A stretch of DNA of 64,000 nt, taken from positions 31,529 through 95,528 of the forward strand of contig NZ_WUQZ01000013.1 of the NCBI RefSeq assembly GCF_009829075.1. Reading direction: 5' to 3'. The DNA comes from Sphingobacterium composti (GTDB lineage Bacteria > Bacteroidota > Bacteroidia > Sphingobacteriales > Sphingobacteriaceae). How positions within the stretch are numbered: the first letter of the stretch is position 1; every line of letters begins with the position of its first letter. Of this stretch, positions 45,525 to 52,402 are shown in pieces. Position numbers and translations under genes: made by a program. Under the pieces are notes generated by a model. It saw nothing but the letters and a program-made list of their open reading frames with translations. It did no database searches and was not told where the DNA came from.

Positions 45525-46268
45525 ATGTTTAAGGGATTAGAGGTTGTAGAAAAGCTTATTCAAGACCTAGAGCGTGATGAATTGTTGTTAGATTATGTGT
45601 TATCAGAAACAGTTATTCGCGTTGATACTACCGAAATCCTTTTACTGATATATCTGCCAAATTCTGTCCGAATTGAGGATGAATTGCACAAGAAAACAGT
45701 TCATTTGGATATTGATATTCTGAATAATTCATATAAAAAAGTATTGCAACGTTTGCGTGGATTGTTTGGAAAAGGAGAACGCCTCTATGCCCGACACACT
45801 GTCGTTGCCCGAGTAGATAAGCAAGTGGTATCCGAATTTTTGGATGAGTACCATTTAAATATGCCATTGAAAGGAAAATATAGATACGGCCTTTTCCACG
45901 ACGGGGAGTTAGTTAGTGTTGCGGTTTTTAGTGGCGGGCGAATTATGCGCGAGATACATGAAGAATTTCGCTCCTTTGAATTGCTCCGATTTTGTCATAA
46001 AGCAGATTATTTGGTGATTGGTGGTATATCAAAATTGTTAAAGGCATTTATAAAGGATTTCAAACCAAACGATATTATGACTTATTCTGACCGTGATTGG
46101 AGTCAGGGGGTGTCATTACAAAAAATAGGTTTTGTAAGTGAAGGAACGACAGAACCTAATCATTTTTATATAAAAAATGGCAAAAGATTAACGTATTTGG
46201 ATAACAAAGAAAAATACGATTATATTGTAACAAATAGAGGAAGCTTTAAAATGAAACTTTATCTCTGA
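45525..46268 (+). CDS. Uncharacterised protein with a phage/homing-nuclease-associated-like C-terminal domain
   Basis: A 247-residue protein that I cannot assign with confidence. The C-terminal half reads YRYGLFHDGELVSVAVFSGGR (about 126-146), FELLRFCHKADYLVIGGISKLLKAF and IMTYSDRDWSQGVSLQKIGF (about 185-204). This RYGLF-ELLRFC-GGxSKLL-TYSDRDWSxG pattern resembles a domain found beside phage and homing-type nucleases. The N-terminal half is charged and helical. It stands alone between def and a Gfo/Idh/MocA gene, with codon use like the backbone. No transmembrane segment or signal peptide is seen. Confidence 0.7.
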   Translation: MFKGLEVVEKLIQDLERDELLLDYVLSETVIRVDTTEILLLIYLPNSVRIEDELHKKTVHLDIDILNNSYKKVLQRLRGLFGKGERLYARHTVVARVDKQVVSEFLDEYHLNMPLKGKYRYGLFHDGELVSVAVFSGGRIMREIHEEFRSFELLRFCHKADYLVIGGISKLLKAFIKDFKPNDIMTYSDRDWSQGVSLQKIGFVSEGTTEPNHFYIKNGKRLTYLDNKEKYDYIVTNRGSFKMKLYL

Positions 46269-46313
46269 TAAGTTTTTGTTAAATTAGAAAAATCAATATA
46301 AACGAAGTAAATA

Positions 46314-47486
46314 ATGAAAAGAAAACTACGCATGGGTATGGTTGGTGGAGGAAATGATGCCTTCATCGGAGCAGTACACCGTATCGCAGCATTCATGGAC
46401 GGCAAAATTGAGTTGGTTTGTGGAGCTTTTAGTGTAAACCAAGAAATTTCTATACAATCAGGTCGTGATTTATTCGTGTCGGAAGATAGAATTTATCCTG
46501 ATTACCAAACGATGATTGAAAAAGAGGCTCAACTTCCTGAAGGTGAAAGAATGGATTTTTTGACCATTGTAACACCTAACTTTTTACATTATGAGCCAGC
46601 AAAATTAGCTATGGAAGCTGGTTTTGATGTTGTCGTTGAAAAACCGATTACAGTTTCTTTAGAAGAAGCAAAATCGTTACAAGAAATTGTAGGAAAGACT
46701 GGTCGTACATTATGTTTAACACATACTTATTCAGGATATCCGATGGTAAAACAGGCTAAAGCGATGATTGCTGATGGGCATTTTGGTAAGATTCGTAAAG
46801 TCGTAGTTGAATATCCGCAAGGGTGGTTGAGCCGTCTATCAGAACGTGAAGGTAATGCGGGAGCTGCATGGCGTGCTGACCCAAAGCGATCGGGTAAATC
46901 ACTTGTGATGGGTGATATTGGTACACATGCCGCGCATTTGGCGGAATATGTAACTGGATTGCGCATAAAAGAGGTTTGTGCAGATTTGACTACGTTTGTA
47001 GAAGGACGTTTGTTAGATGATGACGGATCTGTCTTATTGCGATTTGAAGATGGCGCTAAAGGCGTATTGATGGCATCACAAATTTCGGCGGGAGAGGAAA
47101 ATGCAGTACGTATCCGTGTATATGGTGAAAAAGGAGGTCTTGAATGGGCAAACGAAGATCCTAATAACTTAATTGTTAAAATGTTGGATATTCCTCGTCA
47201 ATTGTATCGTACAGGAAATAACTATAGCGAACCTTATGCTTTAAGTTCTTTCGCTAAACATAATACACGTATCCCTGCGGGTCACCCAGAGGGTTTGTTA
47301 GAGTCATTTGCTAATATCTACCGTAATTTTGCGTTGACAGTTTCAGCTAAACGTGAAGGACTAACTCCTACACCTGAACAGTTGGATTTCCCTACTGTAG
47401 CGGATGGAGTAAGAGGTATGGCATTTATTGATACTGTTGTAAAAAGCAACGAAAGTAACGAAAAATGGACTAAATTTGAGGCGTGA
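46314..47486 (+). CDS. Gfo/Idh/MocA-family oxidoreductase
   Basis: A 390-residue NAD(P)-dependent oxidoreductase. The N-terminal Rossmann part has RMGMVGGGNDAFIGAVHRIAA near residues 6-26 and TIVTPNFLHYEPAKLAMEAG, then DVVVEKPITVSLEEAK with the EKP motif of the family, and the C-terminal half has VMGDIGTHAAHLAEYVTG with the catalytic-type histidine. It overlaps miaA by four bases (GTGA). It may reduce or oxidise keto-sugars produced by the GMC dehydrogenase encoded 4 kb upstream; this link is inference. Confidence 0.92.
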   Translation: MKRKLRMGMVGGGNDAFIGAVHRIAAFMDGKIELVCGAFSVNQEISIQSGRDLFVSEDRIYPDYQTMIEKEAQLPEGERMDFLTIVTPNFLHYEPAKLAMEAGFDVVVEKPITVSLEEAKSLQEIVGKTGRTLCLTHTYSGYPMVKQAKAMIADGHFGKIRKVVVEYPQGWLSRLSEREGNAGAAWRADPKRSGKSLVMGDIGTHAAHLAEYVTGLRIKEVCADLTTFVEGRLLDDDGSVLLRFEDGAKGVLMASQISAGEENAVRIRVYGEKGGLEWANEDPNNLIVKMLDIPRQLYRTGNNYSEPYALSSFAKHNTRIPAGHPEGLLESFANIYRNFALTVSAKREGLTPTPEQLDFPTVADGVRGMAFIDTVVKSNESNEKWTKFEA

Positions 47487-48385
47487 TAAATGCTCAAAAC
47501 ATTATAGCTCATCTTCAGGAAGATGCTCAATTTCTTCCTGAAGATTTGTTAATTATTCTCGGACCCACCGCAAGCGGCAAAACCAAATTTGCCGTAAAAC
47601 TCGCAAAATCCCTTAATGCTGAAATCATTTCGGCTGATTCCAGACAAGTATATCGACACATGAATATTGGTACAGGTAAGGATTTGTCTGAATACCAAGA
47701 TGTTCCTTATCATTTGATCGATATTCTAAATCCTGGCGATAGGTATAATATTGATTTTTTTTTACGAGATTTTGAAGAAGCCTATTGGGATATTATTAAT
47801 CGAGGTAGGCGTGTGATAGTTTGTGGTGGAACTGGTTTTTATATTCAAAGTCTCCTTCAAACACAGCCTTATTCACAGATTCCTGTTAATCAGAGTTGGA
47901 GATTAGAACTGGAGCTTCTTTCAAAAGAAGAACTTCAAGGAATTCTAGAAAGAATGTCTCCACCTGTAGATTTTAAAATTGATTTTTCTTCTCGAAAGCG
48001 AATCGTACGCGCTATAGAAATATGTAGATTTTTAGATCAAAATCCAGACTTTAATTTAAATATAACAAAATCATATCGTTACAAAACCCTAGGGTTAAAT
48101 CCTCCATTGGAAGTTCGTAGAGAACGTATAACTAAAAGACTTAATCAACGCCTAGAAGAAGGAATGATAGAAGAAGTAGAAGGCTTACTAAATATGGGAT
48201 TATCTCACGAGGAACTTGAATATTATGGATTGGAGTACAAGTACATTTCTTATTATCTCAAAGGTCAGCTTTCTTATAAAGATTTTATCAACAAATTGGA
48301 AACAGAAATCCATCGTTATGCCAAACGACAAATGACCTATTTCCGTAAAATGGAGAAGGATGGTGTCGAGATTGAATGGATTTAG
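47483..48385 (+). CDS. miaA: tRNA dimethylallyltransferase MiaA
   Basis: MiaA transfers an isopentenyl group from dimethylallyl diphosphate to A37 of tRNAs that read UNN codons. The 300-residue protein has the P-loop LILGPTASGKTKFA near residues 25-37, SADSRQVYRHMNIGTGKD near 51-68, and VCGGTGFYIQSLL, with the C-terminal YAKRQMTYFRK. The start is GTG inside the four-base overlap with the upstream gene, so translation is coupled. The DMAPP substrate comes from the pathway begun by Dxs at 15-17 kb, and the product is modified further by MiaE at 39 kb. Confidence 0.95.
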   Translation: MINAQNIIAHLQEDAQFLPEDLLIILGPTASGKTKFAVKLAKSLNAEIISADSRQVYRHMNIGTGKDLSEYQDVPYHLIDILNPGDRYNIDFFLRDFEEAYWDIINRGRRVIVCGGTGFYIQSLLQTQPYSQIPVNQSWRLELELLSKEELQGILERMSPPVDFKIDFSSRKRIVRAIEICRFLDQNPDFNLNITKSYRYKTLGLNPPLEVRRERITKRLNQRLEEGMIEEVEGLLNMGLSHEELEYYGLEYKYISYYLKGQLSYKDFINKLETEIHRYAKRQMTYFRKMEKDGVEIEWI

Positions 48386-48542
48386 TTAGTGAAATTTGAA
48401 TTAGCTTCTTGTATAGGCTTACACCTTAGCAAGCATCATTGTACTAGGTAATTAAGTAAACTAATTGAAGTGGTTGTCATTTAATAAGAACAATTTTTCT
48501 ATTTGATATGTTGTAGATTAGAGATTACCAATTCTATACTTT

Positions 48543-49289
48543 ATGAGAAATCTGCTTACAATATTATTTATCGTAATAGATTTAACACACGGATGGAGTC
48601 AAACTTTTAAAGAAGTTGTTTATCACGATGAAAAGCAAAAGCTTAAAGCGTTAGCTCTACTATCCTCTTCGCCTGAGAAAAGGGCTGGAGTGTTAATTCT
48701 TCCTGCTTGGAAAGGAATTGATCAAGAAGCAAAAGATGCTGCTGTTAAATTAAATAAAGCTGGGTATGATGTGTTTATTGCAGATATCTATGGCGAAGGA
48801 AACATTCCCGCGGATAATGTAGCTGCGGGAACACTTGCAGGACAATTTAAATCGGATTACAAGGCTTATCAGCATCGCATCGATTTGGCTTTAAGTGCAT
48901 TTAAAAAGGAGGGTGTGGATCATACCAAAATTGCAGTAATCGGTTATTGTTTTGGTGGCACAGGAGCTTTGGAAGTAGCAAGAGCTGGTTTTGACGTAGT
49001 GGGAGTGGTCTGTGTTCATGGTGGATTGTCAAAGGCGGTAGAGCGCCCTAATTTATCTATCAAAACAAAAGTGCTGGTACAGCATCCTGCTGAGGATAAA
49101 TCGGTGAGTAAAGCAGATTATGATAATTTAGAAAAGGAATTGAAAGAAGGACAAGCGGATTATCAAATTATTACTTATGCCAATAGTGGTCATACCTTTA
49201 CAAATCCAGCCTCCAATGATTATAACCCGATAATGGCGACACGTGCTTGGAATCATTTACTAATTTTCTTGGAAGAGGTTTTAAAATAA
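48543..49289 (+). CDS. Secreted dienelactone hydrolase-family protein
   Basis: A 248-residue alpha/beta hydrolase with a signal peptide (cleavage near THGWSQ). It has VLILPAWKGIDQEAKDAAVKL near residues 52-72 and AVIGYCFGGTGALE near 132-145, where the cysteine is the nucleophile, with the aspartate in HPAEDKSV and the histidine in NSGHTF completing the Cys-Asp-His triad. The true substrate is unknown. A hairpin terminator follows directly at 49293. Confidence 0.9.
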   Translation: MRNLLTILFIVIDLTHGWSQTFKEVVYHDEKQKLKALALLSSSPEKRAGVLILPAWKGIDQEAKDAAVKLNKAGYDVFIADIYGEGNIPADNVAAGTLAGQFKSDYKAYQHRIDLALSAFKKEGVDHTKIAVIGYCFGGTGALEVARAGFDVVGVVCVHGGLSKAVERPNLSIKTKVLVQHPAEDKSVSKADYDNLEKELKEGQADYQIITYANSGHTFTNPASNDYNPIMATRAWNHLLIFLEEVLK

Positions 49290-49292
49290 CAT

Positions 49293-49315
49293 AAGCGACT
49301 CTTTTGAAGTCGCTT
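49293..49315 (+). terminator. Hairpin terminator between the hydrolase gene and tRNA-Glu
   Basis: Eight-bp stem aagcgact/agtcgctt around a seven-base loop, followed by tt. Together with the tRNA 3' end it is repeated at 50769-50818. Confidence 0.75.
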
Positions 49316-49342
49316 TTCGTAGCCCGTAGGGGAATCGAACCC
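49293..49342. repeat. Direct repeat copy A (hairpin plus tRNA-Glu 3' end)
   Basis: A 50-base segment that matches copy B at 50769-50818 in 47 of 50 positions. It covers the hairpin and the acceptor/T-arm part of tRNA-Glu. The pair flanks a decayed SusD/transposase segment. Confidence 0.85.
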
Positions 49343-49391
49343 CTGTTTCCAGAATGAAAATCTGGCGTCCTAACCCCTAGACGAACGGGCC
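49320..49391 (-). tRNA. tRNA-Glu (anticodon TTC)
   Basis: The minus strand folds into a full 72-nt cloverleaf: acceptor GGCCCGT paired with ACGGGCT, a D-arm with TCTAGGGGTTAGGA, an anticodon arm CCAGA-TTTTCAT-TCTGG with anticodon TTC (glutamate), and a T-arm CAGGG-GTTCGAT-TCCCCT. CCA is not encoded. The 3' end and its downstream hairpin are duplicated 1.48 kb away. Confidence 0.97.
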
Positions 49392-49494
49392 ATCATTTCT
49401 GAAGTGATGCAAAAATAGAAGTCTAAATTGTAATTTCCAAATTTATTATAAAAAATGGGGAATGAAATTCATTCCCCATTCGAGCGGAGCGCTC

Positions 49495-50310
49495 TTAATT
49501 ATAACCTGGATTTTGAATAAGCTTATTATTGCCTGAAATAGCACCATTTGGAATAGGGAATCTATTTAAGTGTTTTGACTTCGATGGCGCATGATCCCAC
49601 CATTCACCATCGGTGAATACTCCCCAGCGAATTAAGTCTGAACGACGTCTACCTTCCCCAAGAAACTCAATACTCCATTCATTTAAAAATCTATCCTCCA
49701 TAAGGTTAGCTACTGTAACCGGATTTGGATCTATGTCATCTTCAAAATTTCTCTTTCTTACAGTGTTGATTATTTTAGCGGCTTCAGTGCTATTGCCTAA
49801 TCTATATTCACACTCTGCCAACATATAATAGATCTCTGTCAAACGGATCTCTGGAACATCAGCAGCATCGTATGCTAGCTTTTGAACATGAAAACGATCT
49901 ATTACTCGCCTAGCATTCCTGAAACATCGTCGAATAGCCTTAGCCATATTAGGAGCCATATCCATGGTCACCTCTTTAACCTTGTTTCTTGTACGAAGAG
50001 GAATTCGTTCTAACACGGCAATGATATCTTCTGCTTTTGTCCCCTTAATAGTAGCTACAAGAGTTCCTTTCTTACCTTTTGCAGATTTACTACTTACGAT
50101 AGTATAAAGTTCACCATTACTAAAACTAGTCTCATCAATACTTAAGTGTTCAGCTATATTCTGTTGAAATAGTATCCAATTCTCTGCATGCGATTTTTGA
50201 TCCCAATCGTGGTAATCGCTCAGATGATTCTTATATTGATCTTGCAACTGCTTGCCATCCATCTGAAAGAACAGACCTACTAGCTGAGCACTTACAGGAT
50301 GGTTATCCAA
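49495..50310 (-). pseudogene. Chimeric ORF: truncated ISAon1-type transposase fused to a SusD C-terminus
   Basis: This 271-residue open frame joins two unrelated parts. Residues 1 to about 148 (MDGKQLQDQYKNHL, LSIDETS, VTMDMAPNM, IDRFHVQKLAYDA) match an ISAon1-like DDE transposase (ISL3 relatives), with two acidic residues present but the distal glutamate lost. Residues from about 150 (VPEIRLTEIYYMLAECEYRLGN ... WSIEFLGEGRRRSDLIRWG ... KLIQNPGYN) are the C-terminus of a SusD/RagB lipoprotein. The join is near 49863. The start would be TTG, overlapping orf1. Neither half can be functional as it stands; expression is doubtful. Confidence 0.85.
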
Positions 50311-50700
50311 ATATCTTCTTTAAAAAAAGGCCGAATTCTGTCGTCATTCGGGTACCTTCACGTACTAGATTCCAATCTCTTGTAATAATCTCTCTAGTGT
50401 CCAAAACAGTTCAACGCCGCCGCCGGATATGTAGGGTAACTTTTTGACCTCGAATGGGAAAATCGGAAATCTCCGTAGAAGGCATAAATCCTTTGGATTC
50501 TAGCTTAATCTTTTCATAACCTGCAGGAGAGGTATTAAGCTCATCTAAATAAATATGAAGTTGATTTTCTACTTGATCTATTTCTTGGATTTGAAAATAT
50601 TCTAATAGCCCTTAGGGCATTAACAAGGATAATAATTTACGTTCGGCCGCTTGCAAGTGTGTACTATTTAAAAAACACTAAATTAACTATTTTTTTAATT
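49864..50700 (-). mobile_element. Truncated ISAon1-like insertion sequence remnant
   Basis: The remnant consists of a broken orf1 (50303-50660) and the first 148 codons of orf2, overlapping in the -1 frame at the junction as in intact two-frame elements. The 3' half of orf2 and the right end are missing, replaced by SusD sequence. The outer left limit is uncertain; a run of ten C residues at 50701-50710 lies just beyond. Confidence 0.75.
50303..50660 (-). pseudogene. Broken transposase orf1 of the ISAon1-like element
   Basis: The reverse translation gives AAERKLLSLLMP*GLLEYFQIQEIDQ, then LHIYLDELNTS, FPIRGQKVTLHIRRRR*TVLD and REIITRDWNLVREGTRMT, which matches the N-terminal-region protein of ISAon1-type transposases. 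Two codons are nonsense: TAA at 50614-50612, where relatives usually have glutamate, and TGA at 50413-50411, where they have tryptophan. The reading frame is otherwise open, so the decay is recent. Confidence 0.82.
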
Positions 50701-50710
50701 CCCCCCCCCC
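50701..50710. repeat. Homopolymer of ten C residues
   Basis: The longest GC homopolymer in the window, at the outer edge of the insertion-sequence remnant. It could be a slippage-prone tract or an assembly error hot spot. Confidence 0.9.
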
Positions 50711-50768
50711 AAACTTTCAGTATGATCCTAAAAATATTTATAATTGAAGATGTGTGATAGCAAAAAAA

Positions 50769-50818
50769 AAGCGACTCTTATGAAGTCGCTTTTAGTAGCC
50801 CGTAGGGGAACCGAACCC
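50769..50818. repeat. Direct repeat copy B: hairpin plus partial tRNA-Glu 3' end
   Basis: 47 of 50 bases match copy A. The hairpin (aagcgact/agtcgctt) and the tRNA acceptor 3' strand plus T-arm are present, but the anticodon and D-arms are absent, so it is a tRNA-Glu fragment and not a working tRNA. It lies on the 5' side of the intact tRNA, which is the opposite order to the common integration pattern. Confidence 0.85.
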
Positions 50819-51124
50819 TTCGAACATTGGTCTCTTTATCAGCACTTTACAAACACTTGGCTTCCCAACTCACCGAATAACTCACTGGTTTGACATACGT
50901 TTTAGCTGCAATTGCTTAATATTTTAAAGATACGGAATTTGGGTGTTAAACACAAATTCGGATAGACAAAAAAGCCTTCTGTTCGAACGTGAACAATTAT
51001 ATTAATAGCTTCACCTATTAATGGCGCAGAAGTTACGAAATGTCGATTCCGGATATGTTTTTGCAATCAAAGATCAAAATATCTACTATTCAATGTACAA
51101 TGATAAGATAATCTACTGTCCTGA
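50819..51124. other. Non-coding decayed stretch
   Basis: I see no gene, RNA or convincing repeat in these 306 bases. Short open frames are broken by stops in all frames. The composition is like the backbone. Confidence 0.6.
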
Positions 51125-51581
51125 TTATCTTTCTTCTGGGTATTCCTGATGATAAGCAACGAGCTCCTCGAAGTTTGTATACTTAAGTATTTTCAGATCC
51201 TCCTTGATCACATTGTTTCTTGCTGAGTGGAAAATGGCTCCACGTTCATCAGTCCGAACCGGAAGCTCTTTCCATCTTGAAAGAAGCTGATGATCGCAAT
51301 CTTCTTATTCTGGTATTTGGTCCAGTACGCATATCTTCGGCCGAGATCTGTGAAAGCGTAATCAAGATCTCATAAGGCACATCCGTACTCTAGATGACAA
51401 AGGCAATTACTAGTCCTCCTACCTTACCGTAGCGCCTGACTGCATAATCTTTGCAATATATCGGTATTGCGAAAGCATCGCTAATAACTCGGTACCAATG
51501 AGTACGGACGGGAACATTAAAATCTTTAAGTTCTTACGAGATTCATTTGCGTTTCTGTGGAGCTCGGTAGTTTATTGCCAT
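51125..51581 (-). pseudogene. Unrecognised decayed gene with stops and frameshifts
   Basis: The minus strand reads MAINYRAPQKRK, two stops within four codons, then ELKDFNVPVRTHWYRVISDAFAIP, a further stop, then ISQISAEDM-type residues, and after frame changes YAYWTKYQNKKIAIISFFQDGK and NVIKEDLKILKYTNFEELVAYHQEYPEER before a stop. The long sense runs joined by frameshifts show that a protein of about 150 residues was once encoded. I do not recognise the family. It lies in the decayed segment between the tRNA fragment and the intact polysaccharide locus. Confidence 0.6.
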
Positions 51582-51645
51582 AGTATATTTAAGATATTCT
51601 TGTAGATGCTAATTCCGTTCTATTTTTTGGATAAAAAAAATAGGT

Positions 51646-51653
51646 TATCTTTG
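51646..51653 (+). promoter_or_regulatory. -7 box TATCTTTG before the ECF sigma gene
   Basis: Perfect TAnnTTTG match 22 bases before the start, with TTTG 16 bases further upstream in the -33 position, so it is a complete housekeeping promoter candidate for the sigma/anti-sigma pair. Confidence 0.6.
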
Positions 51654-51675
51654 TTGAAATAGAATTTCGATATTT

Positions 51676-52284
51676 ATGACCAATAGGACCGCTCGCGTTT
51701 ATGGGGTAGATGAAAACACCATGTTTATGGTGTTTCTAAAGGGAAGTAGCGATGCTTTTTCATATTTTTATACCTTTTTCATCAACGATCTGTATGCATA
51801 TGGGATAGGCCTCGGCGGTAGTGAAGATATTGTAAAGGATGCCATCCAAGACATCTTCATAAAGATCCATTCCAACAACCAAAAGGAGTTTTCGTCTATT
51901 GAACATCTGAAATTCTTTTTGCTCAAGTCCCTTAAAAATAAACTTTATAACATCTATACCTCTAAGGTGGTTTCTATGGCGAGCCCCATCACCGAGGAAG
52001 CGCTTGAATTCTCTATTTCGACGACCGTCTTGGATACGATTATTAATGAAGAAGATCGCATTATCATACAGCAAAAGATAGATAATCTTCTTACTAAATT
52101 GACCGCTCGCCAAAAGGAAGCGATCTATCTACGTTTCATACAAGAACTGGAGTATGCAGAGATTGCAGAAATACTGAACATGACACAGCATGGCGCGCGA
52201 AAGCTTATTTCGCGGTCACTGAAAAGGTTGCGGGGCGAGGAGCAATTGCTCTTGATATACCTGTTAAAACATTTCTGTTCTTGA
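51676..52284 (+). CDS. ECF-type RNA polymerase sigma factor
   Basis: A 202-residue extracytoplasmic-function sigma factor with region 2 (DAFSYFYTFFINDLYAYG ... DIVKDAIQDIFIKIHSN, about residues 26-70) and region 4 (LTARQKEAIYLRFIQELEYAEIAEILNMTQHGARKLISRSLKRLR, about 141-186). It is followed by a FecR anti-sigma gene and a SusC gene with an STN domain, the standard trans-envelope control module of Bacteroidota polysaccharide loci. When SusC binds its glycan, FecR is expected to release this sigma factor, which switches on the downstream genes. Confidence 0.95.
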   Translation: MTNRTARVYGVDENTMFMVFLKGSSDAFSYFYTFFINDLYAYGIGLGGSEDIVKDAIQDIFIKIHSNNQKEFSSIEHLKFFLLKSLKNKLYNIYTSKVVSMASPITEEALEFSISTTVLDTIINEEDRIIIQQKIDNLLTKLTARQKEAIYLRFIQELEYAEIAEILNMTQHGARKLISRSLKRLRGEEQLLLIYLLKHFCS

Positions 52285-52402
52285 TGTATCAAAGGTTACA
52301 CATCTCGTGGGGATGTCATGTTTATAGCTAAAAAAATATTTTTTCCAAAAAATGGGTATAAAAGAATATCTCGTTTGTATATACGGAAAGCAAACAAGAT
52401 AA

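Noticed and set aside
50795..50870. A second tRNA gene
   Set aside because: Only the acceptor 3' strand and part of the T-arm are present; no anticodon arm or 5' acceptor strand follows.
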